NCBI RefSeq assembly: GCF_011075055.1
Contig: NC_058156.1
Span: 3,038,001 to 3,102,000 of the forward strand
Source: Mangifera indica
Taxonomy: Eukaryota > Streptophyta > Magnoliopsida > Sapindales > Anacardiaceae
Length of the DNA stretch: 64,000 bases
Reading direction: 5' to 3'
The position numbers and the translations under genes are program-made. How positions within the stretch are numbered: the stretch's first letter is position 1; the number at the start of each line of letters is the position of its first letter. The notes beneath the pieces were generated by a model. The model was not told where the DNA came from, did no database searches, and saw nothing but the letters and a program-made list of their open reading frames with translations. This document shows positions 1 to 13,400 of this stretch, piece after piece.

Positions 1-412
1 GCATCATAACAGAACCAAACATGTGGAAATCGATTGGCATTTTATCAAAGAAGAGATAGAAAAGAAGCTTTTGTGTGTTGTTTACTTGTCGGTTGCACAC
101 AAACAGCTAAGTGTGTGTTGTTTAGTTGTGTATTGTTCTACAGACAACTGATATTCTGACCAAGGGGCTACCTAGACAAAGTTTTGATAATCTAATGTCC
201 AAGATGAAAATGGTGGATATTTTTGCACCAACTTGAGGGGGAATGTAAGAATTCTAAGTTATAAAATTAGATTTTTCATATATAATATCTCTGATCTATT
301 TAAAATCTATCTTATTATCTAGACTAGAATTTATGTTATCTTTTATTTTGTTTTTGATATTGGCTTATCTCAATTAGTAATTATCTATCTAGGAGAACTC
401 TATATATTAGCT
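1..412 (+). mobile_element. Ty1/copia remnant: RNase H end, polypurine tract and start of 3' LTR
   Basis: Positions 3-107 read HHNRTKHVEIDWHFIKEEIE and on, the copia RNase H block that follows the catalytic region. After a short disrupted stretch near 108-142, which looks like a partial local duplication, 143-233 reads QTTDILTKGLPRQSF and ends in a stop, the usual copia polyprotein tail. The tract GAGGGGGAA directly follows, and an LTR begins TGTAAG at 244. The LTR seems to fade out at about 412 without a clear CA end. It lies in an ATM intron on the strand opposite to ATM. The frame break shows it is dead. The 5' part lies outside the window. Confidence 0.8.
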
Positions 413-501
413 TGAAAAAAAAAAGCAGTAAACTTTCACCGCTTTTAGAAAGAAGGCAACATAATAAAAGAAAATAATTCATGATAATTTAGTGAGCCCA
501 C

Positions 502-3500
502 CATATATCCTGGAAAAGCTCCTCATGCCCATCCCAAGTTTGGAATAGAACACCAATTCTTCTGCCCAGAAATAACCTGACTCGATAATCAGGATCTTGA
601 AGCATCAAAAGTAGTCTCTCGATCATTGACTGCAAAGAGTTACACAACAGCAACAATAAAGAGAAATTATTGGGGGCAGGACTGGAGCAAGAGAAAAGGG
701 ATCAATATGTCTAATTAATATGGAAAAAAAAAAAACATAAATAAATAGAAACATAACAATCTACCCTATATTATGAATATGAGATAACAACCAGGTCAAC
801 AAAACCATTATGGATATTGCAAAACCAAATGAATTAAACAAGGAGTCCTGCACAGACTTATCAATTTAAGAGTCACATCAGTGTTAGCAAGTAGGGTTAG
901 ATTTAAGCCGAGGTATTATGTTAGAAACATGCCCTTATTTAAGATGTTTGTCAAACAAACGAAAACTTACATGTTACAAGCCAACATATCCACATCCAAC
1001 AAAATATAGTACCACCAAATCAGAATGTCTATCTGTCAGGACTTGAGAGTTTTTGGAGAAACATGTCCTAATTCTAGGGGGTAGGATTTAGGGGACATAT
1101 GCCCTAATTTTAGGGGTGGAATAAGTGTATATAAATGGTAGCTAGGGTTGAGTGGAGGAAGAAATTAGGGTTTTTACGCAACTTTAGACTGTAGACAGCT
1201 TTTAGACTCATTTTGGTGGTCATTGACACCTTGACTTGCCAAAATGGGAGGTCCTAGCCCCTCAAATTGTATGTTTATCCACTTATAAATCCCATTTATC
1301 AATAAAATAGCGTTTGTTTTCTGTATTGTCCATTATTTGTGTTGAAATTAGCCATGTATCTAACAATATCCCATTCCCAACAGTATGTCTCACAATGAAC
1401 ACGTTAAAATTACATATGTAAACTATAATATTTAACACTTCTCAACCATATTTGTAGTACTCAAATAAGAGAATATAACTTTTTGTAGAACAGGATAAAA
1501 TCACAAAAAAGAGAATAAATATCATTCCATAATACTGCCCCTGGCTGCATACAGGGGTCTTATGAGTGTATATCCCTGCCATACCAAATCATAGATTTTG
1601 TGTTTACGAATAATTACCTGCCCAATATGAGGTGTGAGTGAAATAAAATTACACATACAGTCAATCAGCTTAACCCGTCCAGACCAGTCAAGAAGATCAT
1701 ATTCCGCAACTTTGTTCAAAAGATCCCCAAGATGTATCAAGCACTGAAAATCAAATTAAGCAATAACCTCAGCAGAGGTATATAACAATCCACTTTCAAT
1801 GGGGTTGAACAACAAAATTGATACTTTGGAAACAAAAAAAAATCTTTTATCAACATCTAAACACTAGCAATAATAAATCCACCCAAACTCAAACCATGGT
1901 AAAGATTTAATTTCCCCCACCCAACCTAAAGAAATTGTTCATGGAAAACAAATATCTTATTTCAAAACTGTGAAATTAAACAATAGAATATCACAATATT
2001 TATTCTGAACAAACAGCTCAAAATTTTAATAAAGTCAACTCAAATATAACCACTACATTTTAAATTAAAACACAATAATTATAAACCAGGGTTTCTAACT
2101 AAATTTATAGTAAAATATCAGACAAAAACTGTAACAGAAATGACTACCATAACTTTTCTTCTTTAAATGTGATACGAACCTTAGGAGAACTACACTTCAA
2201 AAGCTAGCTATTGAGATGGGAGAGCCCAAAGCCATATAAACCCCACACTAGTTGCCCATACTTTCTAATGTGGGATCCAAGTGTTATACCTTGCACTTGG
2301 GATCCTAACATACCACCACGTTCTGCAACCCCGGCGCCCACACGAGCTGGCTGTGCGCTAGCTCCTGCTAGCCCCGGGCGAACACTGCAATACCGGCGTC
2401 ACCACCCGCGCCGCACAATTGCAACTGGGAGACATGGTGATGGCTCTGATACCAAATGATACGAACCTTAGGAGAACCACACCTCAAAAGCTAACTATTG
2501 AGATGGGAAAGCCCAATGCCATATAAACCCCACACTAGTTGCCCATACTTTCCAATGTGGGATCCAAGTCTCATACCTTGCACTTGGGATCCTAACAAAA
2601 TGCAGTATATTTATCCCAAATCCAAAGGAATGTAGAAGTTTTAGGTTTACCTGTTCAGGCACCCTTTCCCTCAATGATTGGACAGCATATTTTTTATCCC
2701 TTTCAGCAGTTTCAAACAATAGCAAGGTACCCAGAAGGCCATGAATAGCAGTCAGTATATGAGCACAATCAAGCTTAAGACTCACTTGCATCTTGATCAT
2801 GTTATCCATTATTTTAACCTGCCAAAAGGAATGGAGGGGAAAGTGCAGCAAACATGGAACTGAGAATAGTATAACACAAAATGAAATGGGCAATGAAAAT
2901 CCTGATATTGCTTAAATTTTTTCATGAATCACCAAACACGCAGTATCATACCAAGTCTATGATTTTTGTAGAAGAGGACCAGCTAGGATGCTGACAAAGA
3001 TAGTAAAGAATCTTCTCACGAACCTAAGGTTGAAAATTAATATAACATTCCATGAGAAACTGAAGGATATGAAAAAGATACGCAGGTAATAAGGTCACAG
3101 ATTAAAATACCTCAGGGCTGCACTCTTTCTCCATCAGCTCAAAGAGAATATCCCATGTAACATGTAAAACTGAGAAAAATGATGAAATTAAAAATATTAT
3201 TTCCAACTTCCACTTCACTGCTGAATAGGACATTCCAGCGGCAAAATTCCCATTGACAGTCAAACTATTGACGTTCCTTGTATCCTCATTTACATCCAAC
3301 TCCACATCCACAATCCTATTTCTATTGCTATTTAGTTTGCAGGAACGTTGTAGTTGTGTATCAGATACAGATACTTCCGAAAGTATCGTCTCAGACTGAG
3401 TATTACTTATGCAGTCAGAGTATTTTTCATACAGTCTGGTCAGAGACGTTAAAACCCTCTCAATGGCCTGAATTAGTCCATCATAAAGTGTAGCATCTAG

Positions 3501-6500
3501 AACATCTTGATCTCTCCATTGGACAAAAACAGGGGAGCAGATAAAGCTTCTAAGTGAAGATACAAGGAAGCTTCTTTCATTAAAATCAGAGTTTGAGCCA
3601 AAACAACCAAGAGATTGAACATCACTGTAGTTTTCTTGGATTAAATCAACTGAATGATCTATTAATTCTAATAAGCAATGACCCACTTTGGAGAGAAACA
3701 AAGAAACCTCTCTTTTCCTGAAATTAATAAGGAACATAAAACATAAGTAAAAGCCGATGTGCAAAAAAGAAAAGGAAAAGATAAATAAATAAAGATGCTT
3801 ATAAATAAATAAAGATGCTTAAGAACACTCTTCAAGGCGAACATATAGCCTTTGCAATGATCTTCTAAACACAAAGGTAATGCCCATTCACTAATCATTG
3901 ATGTATATCCCGGACCAAACTGACAAATACCCTATAAATGGCTTCAAGAAAAGAAACCAGGTAGCATATTTTTAATTTATTCTTGTAATGGTATCACAGA
4001 AACAACCAGTAAGATCAAAAACACACAGCCTATCGAGTAAATAAGATATACCAACCAGCTAAGCTAATAGTTACTTCAAACTAATTTGCTACGTCCAGTA
4101 GTAGATGAAAACAAAGAAAATAATCATGAAGTTTGGCTAACCAACAACACAGGAAAAATTAAACAAGGTACAACAACAATCAGATGCAATCCCAAAATAT
4201 GAAACAAACCCTATTATATTAAGGGGAAATTCATTATAAAAGACAAGAATTTTTTCCTAATTAGTAAGAAAGAAAAATGGTACTTGTTAATTAGAAAAGA
4301 ATGATATACAAACCTTGTTAAAAACAAGCCATACATAATATTGGACAGTAAAGCACACATAATGAAGACCTCTGATAGAGGCTTCTGTTTGGTATTCTTA
4401 TTTAATACAGCTCCAAGAATGTAATTCTCCATTTCATGCAGAAGTGGATCTCTAAGTTGCTGGGGAAGACATACACTCTGATGGCAGTAAGATGAGAAAA
4501 CCTGACAATAATCAAAACTGAACAATATTAATGATCAGATAAAACCCCAAAAAAAAAAAAATGAAAACCTAAGGTACAATATGGTTCACCTTAGAACTAG
4601 AACCCAAATCAAATTTTGCAAGAACTTCCACAAAGCATTTAAAAGGGTCAAGCTGCCTTTTGTGCTCACATTCATCTATCTACAAAAACGATCAAATTTC
4701 ATCTTCTCATTCACAAACATAAATGTAAAAGAACCAAATGTCAAATGGCAACCAATAGAGATTAAAAACAGCACACACCTTGAACCTATCATCTCCAATG
4801 TCGGTAACATCTAGAAAAGAGTATGACAAGAAATTCCCTCCGTGGTAATTTGTAAAAGGAGAACAACCAGCACAAAGAGCATAAATGGCTGCTGGTAACA
4901 ACAATACCAAGCATTCATTCAATGTGGAATCCTCCTGCCCAAGGAGATATTAGCAATTAACAAAGAATAACACAAACTCAGAAAGAAAGCAGGCATTAAA
5001 CTTTTAACATAAAACATCATGAAGCAACTCAAGGTAAGAAAATAATGAAAGCATAGGGGGAAAAGATTTAATTAAACATATTTATCCACAAAATCTGCAA
5101 TCTTTCTAAAATCCAAATTTAAAGTATACAACCACTAGACAGAATGGCAGAACAATACAAAGTTGTTGCCAATCCAACAGTCCTGCCAAGTATAAATTGA
5201 TATCTAAAGCATTATAAGTCAGAAGGAGTCCATTTAAATTATCACAGAAAATCCAGAAGTATTTCGCATGCCCCCATATTACATAAATTGGCCATTTTTT
5301 TAATATGCAAACTTACTAATATCAAAACTCAAAAGATTAGCCAAAACAATAAGGACAATTCAATATACTTTCTAGTTATCCCTCTACCTCGATCAACACC
5401 TCAACTTCCCTCCCTAATCAAGAGAACCTTATTATTTTCTTTTTTTCGTTGCACAACTAGGACAGATTGTAATCAACTATTTCACCATCAAAGATCACTG
5501 GTTACTGGACAGCATAGATGGAAGATATTGTCAACAAAATTGGATAGGTGAATATGTTAAGACAGCAGCAACAGAACACATAAGGGAATTGAAACTTAAT
5601 CTATACTCTGATAACAGAAATAAAGTTTACTGCATCTAAAGACAAGACAATCATATTTAAAAGAAAAAATCCAATATTGCATAGGAATTCATGGCCAACA
5701 GACCTTGTAGTCAAGATAACCCAAGGTTGCTCTCAACAGATTTTTCCTCAGATGAAAAATGTCTCGATGGTCACCCTGCACAAACATATAAATGGTAGAC
5801 ATGATACATAAATTATATTGGCATTGACTAGTCAGCTCAAGCTCTAGAAGTAAAAGAAAGACCCAGGTCAAAGTTCACCATCTTGGGACCTCAAGCTCAT
5901 TTGAACGGGAATGACATACAATAGGCACTATTTTGATAATAAGTATGTTGTGCCTAGTAGAATTTAAAAAAAAGCCCTAGCTGGCTGCTGTTGAATTCAA
6001 TCTATAGGAAATCTCACCCAAAGCAAGCTTACAACTTCTGCTGCCACTTCATAATCTTAACTAGTTCAAACTGAGCAAAACTTAAGTTTTATGTAGTTCG
6101 CATTGCTGAGAGTCCTCAAGATATATTAGCGTAATTTTTTTTGGTAAATCAGCTGAAATAATCCTGAATTTGGGGGGCCATTTGAAAATAATTTGTTTCT
6201 AATTTGCACAACCTATCAAACTACTCACTCTCTTGAAATAACAAATGTCACTTTATTATAAACTAAAACTATTACTGGACACATAGACAGCAGGGCTTTT
6301 AGCAAAACTAGATAAACAAGATGTGGACTAAACCACAAGGTGTCTTAATAATGTTTACACTAAAATTTATAAATTAAACTAGAAAAACTCAGCATTGTCT
6401 AGACACATTCTTGTCTAGCAAAATGACATAATGCCATTATGTACTAAACACACTAGACAGACTCGATAACAGCTAGACAACTTGTTATCTAGCAAGACTT

Positions 6501-9500
6501 GACATTGACTAGATGGCATGTTTACTCGCAAAAAGTTGTATGCAATAGATTGGCACTCTGAACTGAGATTTTGCCACATTTTAAATCACCCCCTACTGTA
6601 GGGTTATTTTAGCCAATTTCCATTTTCTTTACTTGATAACATCAAAACCTTTAAAAAAAAAAAAAGCTAGCAAAATTGGTGGAGCATTAGAATTTTTAAG
6701 AAGAAATCTTGGGTTCGAACCTTTATCACGTTTATAAAACCTTCTAATTAATTACTTACCAAAGAAAAAACATCAAAAACCTAAGTCAAACAGCAAAACC
6801 AGAATCAATAATAAATTTAAAACTTTATAGCCAAAAGGCAAGGAAAAGGAAACAAGTAGTTAAAATAGTGGGGCAAGAGCTGGGGAAACTATGAGCAAGT
6901 GGCATCCAACTCCAAAAAAGACAATAAGGAAATGACATTAAGGTGAAGAAAAAACCTAGAAAATCCAACGAAAGCCACTTACTTGAGAACCTTTACGTGA
7001 AAAATAGCATGCTATGAAGTACAAGGCAGACCTGGATGACATCATAAAGACAGATCAGATAAAAATTGAGAAAAGAATAAAAGCACAAGGTCACACTTTA
7101 AGGTCTTTAAGTGAGACAAAAAAAAAGTCAAGTACCAATAATCCCCTTCTCTCCACCCAGCAAAAACAAACTTCCAGACTGTCTATTACCCTTATTTAAT
7201 TGACAAACTCTGGTCACATGATCTATAAGAGTTTAAAAGATGTGCTTACCATGGAAGACAAGAATTGTATTCAAACTTAGGGATGAAGATTTTGCTTTCA
7301 TCACAGCATACATACAAGACATTTTCAAATAACTGAAACACAGTGGGTAAGCTAAAGAGTGAGCTATGATATAAAATGCTTACAAGTAAATTTAGGAGAA
7401 AATTACCAACTAGTTTTCCAAAATAGTTTCCCCAAATTTGAGGACAGAAAACAGAATAAATACTCTACAGCTCCCTAACGCTTGCAGATTTCTCCAGGCA
7501 ACAACTTCTAGAAAAGAAACTTCGATAACATTATGTCAGATTTCAGACCTACATTATATAATGCCTTGATCAAATGACAGAAATATTATTTGTGTTCCTA
7601 AATCAGTCATATGTGAAGTTCTCCTAAGTAGATACTCTGCACCTTTATTTCCAGATATTAGATATAATATCAAACCCTCCACCTCCAAAAGGGGTGACAC
7701 AACAACTCTATTAGCAGTCTGACAAACAATGTAGAACTGTCTTGGAAAATATCATCATAAAGTATGGTAACAGTTTGGGCAGGCAAATATAATTTTTCTA
7801 AGGGATTAACATAACATCTAACTGAAATCTATTACAAGATTTGCAACCCCAGCGTTCAAGCTCACAAGCATTAAATGTGTTTCCCCGTTCATATCTTTCT
7901 TTGTCTTTAATTAGAAGCATAGAATTGGAATTTGTAGAACTTAAAAATATACATGCTATAGCAGCACTTTAGGAAGTTCCTCACAGAAAATCACAATTAA
8001 TTTACATGAGCTCAACTTTATATAATATTAAAGGGAGTTCCTGTATTTTACATTAAGTCAAAGAAAGATGCACATACGTTGATGGCATTTGTTTGAATAA
8101 CTGGAGATCCCATACATCTTGGGGTACGAAACATGTATTTATTGAATCCTAAGAGAAGAAAATAAGTAAATTGCTTAACAAGATGAACTCTGCATAGAAA
8201 GTCAAGAAAAAAGCATGTAATCTAAAACTGAAAGAGTCTTGTACTCACACATGAAAGAATGCGTCCAAGGAGCACCAAAGCAGCCTCCACCTGCATGAAT
8301 GAACCCAAATGCACATTGTAGTACAAGATTAACGAACTACATAAATGAAACATTTCTCATTGCAATACAGTATTATTGGTCAACATTACATACCAGAACT
8401 GATAATATTCAATATTATGACGGATTATACACAAAGATAGCAAAATAACACAGATTGCATTTATGTTACTGTCTCATCTACAGACTCCAACCTTTTATCA
8501 AAGCTTATCTTTCGAATGTGACAAAAATGAGTGTGCATACCAACCTTTTGGACCCAAAAAAAAAAAAAAGAAATAGCACCAAATGAGGAACCCTTTCAAT
8601 TATAGAGACATCTTATAAACAGAACATAAGGAGCAGAGAGACATTGCAACAAGAGAAGTAAAATTTGCTTGAGACTACCCTAGAAACAAGAACAAAAATA
8701 AATCCTTGTACATAACAAATCAGCCCAGAAGCAAATACATGGAATTTCAATTAACCTAAGTGATTAAAGGCATCAACTAAAGGAAAAATCACTTGACACC
8801 ATCCACCATCTATATCCATTGTACATCTCAAAATCAGACCCTAGAAGTAAATATAGCTTCCTAACCAATAGAACAGGAAAATGATAAATCTAATTGATAA
8901 AAGAACAAAGCCAACAATAACTTACCACTGTGGTTAAATTGCTGAATATTGGTAAACCATGCATCAGACAGTTCCAAATCATTTGCCAGCCACAATCAAA
9001 CTGCAAAAAAAAAAAAAAATCCAACAACCAAGTAAATCGAACTCCCATTAAGATGAATAAACTGTTTGGGATACAAACAGCAGCACAAAACAGAGAGTTG
9101 CAAGTTGCAAGGTGATCACTTTTATTCAAAAATGGAAAAAAAAAAATAAACTGGAATCCTGTCAACTCTAAGTTCTCATCATGACTTCACATGAATGCAA
9201 ATTCAGAAAAATGAGGAATGACAGGTTTTCAAAGATAAGACAAAGTTCTAGAAAGAATAGAAATGAAAAACTTGAATAGCAGGGTTTCTACCATATTATG
9301 GTTTAAATGAAACAAAAATAAAACACAACAAAGATTCATCATTGAATGTTATAGGGAAAACAAATCAACATGCCTTATTAGGGGAAAATGATGAACTTGA
9401 TGGAATCTCCACTGGTGAATTTGGAAGCAACAGTGCAGAAGACAGTTCCTGCAAACTCCTTTGGATGCATGTAAACACACATAAGAGAAAAGAAAGAAGA

Positions 9501-10442
9501 AAAGGGAAAAGAAACATAATTCCAGAAGTTTAAACTTCATATTTAATAATACAAAAAGGCAGTAGCAATTGAACTTGCAAGATTGTCCTTGATATTACAC
9601 TGCATCTCAACAATAAAGATAACCCTTGGCACAGGCTCAAAGGATTCAATCATTAAGTAATTTGTTACAATAGTAAATCAAAGCATACCGCAAGGTCCAT
9701 AGCAAACCATCATAAGCGTGCCTCATGTTTGCATCATTCAAAATTCTGCACATTAAGCACACAATGATATAGCAAGAATGCCATTTATGTGGGAAGTAAT
9801 ATTGCCAGCAGAAACACAGAATAAATGTGTGTATTTGAGTCAAAACTATATCAGGTAAGAATTTTCATGAGCAGCAACTGTTGAAACACTCATAAAATTC
9901 CTAAAATGCTCTTTGTCAACCAGCAAATGCTAAAAAAACCTACATAGACACCTGACTCAGAGGAATGACCAACAATCCAGATAGTTAATTGTGGTAAACG
10001 CAATAAATAAATGACAATTAAAGTTGTGCCAGGATTCAGACAGAAAAAGTTTTAAATGGTGAACAACTATGCAGTCTCTTTGCTACAATGTCAACACTCC
10101 ACAGTAGTAATTTTAACAGTGAAATTATTTTGTCAACCATGATAGAGAAAAATACCAGAAAGATCAATACACAAAGTTTTTTTTTTTTTTGACATTATTA
10201 TTGTTGCAATAAACTATAGATCAGGTCAATACACCAAGTTAAAATGGGACAAGTAGCCAATAACAGATTGCTGACATATAATTACCTTTCAAAGTTTGTG
10301 TAAATGCCCTCAAACCAATAGATAAAAAGGTCCTCACTAATGCAAGTGTAGTAATTGCAAATGAGACAGCGAAAAACAGCATGCCTGCAATGCATTTCAT
10401 TAATATGAATGTCATAAAAAAACAGAATAAAGATGAGAAGAT

Positions 10443-10493
<51 letters not shown>

Positions 10494-13400
10494 AGGATTG
10501 CGTTACTCTAGAATGGGCACAAGTAATCATAATTTTATTGCATTGGAAAAAAGCACAAGCATTATGCATAAAATAAATAAAATTTACATACATATATCAC
10601 ACAACATATATTTTTTATGTCAAAGACATAATTAACTCATTCCTCCTTTTGTAAATGTTATATTCAATACAATACTATTTGTTTCTTATTAAAAATTATG
10701 CCATCAGTGCATATATCAAGAGAACTTTGTTAACGACACAAAATTCTCATTAAATATCATTATTCAAAGCCATAATGATGTTATTCTAATATCATATTAC
10801 ATCAGGAAGACCCCATTACCTATCATTTACCCACCATCTTGTTGACATTGAACTGACATATTAAATAGGGCTAAATCCAAACTGTACTGGCTCCACTCAA
10901 AATCCAGTTCAACTCGATTTGGCTTAGCTTGAATTCATTTAACTCAAGTTCACGCAAAGATAGTCACCTCTTTTTTAAAATTGAATTGAACCGAACTTGA
11001 ATTAAAGGAAGTTTAGCTTACTCTGACTTGTGAACTAAGGAATGGTTCGACTCTATTTAAACTTGGCTCGATTCAAATTATGTTAAGCAATTGTCAAAAC
11101 AACATCATTTGTTCATTATTGGGTAAAAAGATGTCGTTTCATTAATAAGTCGCAAACTCAAGCCACAAATTCAAGTCATAAGCTCAAATCGAACCATTTT
11201 TCATTTGAATCAAACTCAAACTACCCTTAATTTTGGCTCATCGAACTTGAACTGAATCATTTTTTATTCAAACCAAACTTGAGCCAAGAAGTGTTCAAGC
11301 TTGGCTCGGTTTATATCCACTCCTACTATTAAATGAAACCCAAATAATCAAATCTACTATGTGGTTGTTTAGCATGAAAGAAAAAGAAAAGGAGCTTAGG
11401 GAAGTAAAGGTCTAAATAAAGGATGCTTCTAGTTATATGGAAGATCCACATCAAATATATATATATTAAACTTATAATATTATCTAGTTTAACAAAATAG
11501 CAAAAGATTCCTGATCAGAAATGCAGAAATGATATTGATAGGAACTTCCAATAAAATTCAAGAAAAGTAATGGACAATTAGTTGTATAATAGAATGAAGA
11601 AGTCTACAATGGAGGCTTAAAAAAGGTTGGATATATTAACAAAATTCAATATAACTACATTTAAATTTATATCATCAAGAACGTATGTCACAGTTACTTC
11701 AATTTTACAATGTCTTTTGTGAAGACTAAATCAGATCATAACCTTCCATAATTGACATAATTATAGCACACAACCAGACCTCAAAATTTGTATAAGCTAG
11801 CAACAATGATGCCACAGACGCTACCAGGACATGATCAGACTTAATCAAATCTTGTTTGACAGAACAAGTAATTATCTAGTTGAAGTCACTTCAAACTGCT
11901 TTTTTGTACATAAGAGCATTCCTATTGATACAAATTTACTGCATATCAAATTGTAGAAGACAAAGGGTGGAAATAAAATTACAAAAAAAAAAAAAAATTA
12001 AATATAGATAAAATTGACTTGGCATCATATATATTCACAAAATTTGAGGAAACTTGAAACTGTGATGAATATCAAGCCATGGAAGACAAGACTTGAGCAT
12101 TACCTATATCACTAAAAAATTTATTTAAGAGACCTAATTTCCAAAATAAAACATACCATAACCACTTTCCTTTCATGAGGGCCTCCTTTAGAAGGTGAGA
12201 AGCATGCTCCCTCTTGGCCCGTTTTTCAGTTGATGGTGCTTTGGTCATATGAACGCATGCCTGGTGGAAAATAAGCAATATTATGCTAAGAAACTTTGTT
12301 TCTCTAATTGGACTCCAAATAGAATAAGATTCAGTTAACAACATTAACTAAAAGAATAAGTAGGAGCTCTGATGCATAAGAGTGTAGAATTATACCCGAT
12401 AAAATACAAGTGCCGCAAGCTCCACCAAACCACATTGAGAGCTATTGAGAGTTCCAAACTTATCATCCTTAGTACCATCATTCCTGAATACACAATGCAC
12501 AACCATCCATGAAATCACAACATGGAACTCCACTATAAATTGAATAGAAAAAGAAAATTGACAAAGAATAACAATTAAAACACTGACCTCGGCACACCAG
12601 CACCAGGTAAACTGCTTTGATCTAGTTCCTTGCATACAAGATCCAGAAGTTGTTCAACCAGAGAACTTGCTTCAGAAACATCTCTAGTTAAGTTCAGTTG
12701 TAGCCTAGCATATAAAATAAGAGCATCCTGCAAAAGAGAAGTACATAAACACGTAACACAGACTAACAAAGCATACAGGAATAGGAAAATCCAATTGCAA
12801 ATTATAAATGGTTAAAAACCTTGAGACCACGATCATGGGTTGTAAGCCAACAGCGATAAACAAAATGCTGCATGGAATCATGGATCTCCAAGGACTGGCA
12901 ACCCAAATTTGGTCCATCCTTTAACAAATAGGTATTAACACAATCCATAAGCTTCCGTGAAATCTTCCCCTCATCCCTGAAAATGTTACAAGCAATGGCC
13001 CGAATACCATATCAGAGTCAGCACTTCTCAAAAGGTAGATCTAAGAAGAAATAGCATGTTAATAGTATATACAGAAAAGGAAATATATCAATTTGATTAA
13101 TGATGTACCTTAAAAAAGAAAATATCCGGATGAAACCCTTAACAATACCTTCCCTAAGAGTTTCTGGAAAATCTCCCGGGGCATTTTCTAAAAGCGACTG
13201 GAGAGTCAGGATGCAGCGAAAGACCTCCTCTTTCTGACTATATTGACTATTATTTTTCTCCTCAAGGTTTGATTCCACCTTCTCCATGTATAGACACATT
13301 AGGTCTTGCCAAAACAGATATTTAAGTAAGAAATTGAAAATAGTGAACAATGATTAAATAAAAAGACAATTTCATTAACAAGCAGGAATTATATGATTCT

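Noticed and set aside
2170..2597. Cassandra (5S-bearing) TRIM
   Set aside because: No 5S rRNA box A/C-like sequence in the 141-bp repeats.
6668..6731. tRNA gene
   Set aside because: Only A and B box matches; arms do not pair.
9342..9448. Acceptor 10 bp downstream for the ATM exon (9448)
   Set aside because: It would give RNCLLHCC, off phase with the next exon; 9458 gives SLQELSSALLLP and a consistent frame.
10282..10635. Open frames with CV/ER repeats
   Set aside because: They are translations of the GT/AG microsatellite; the real exon is 10384-10286.
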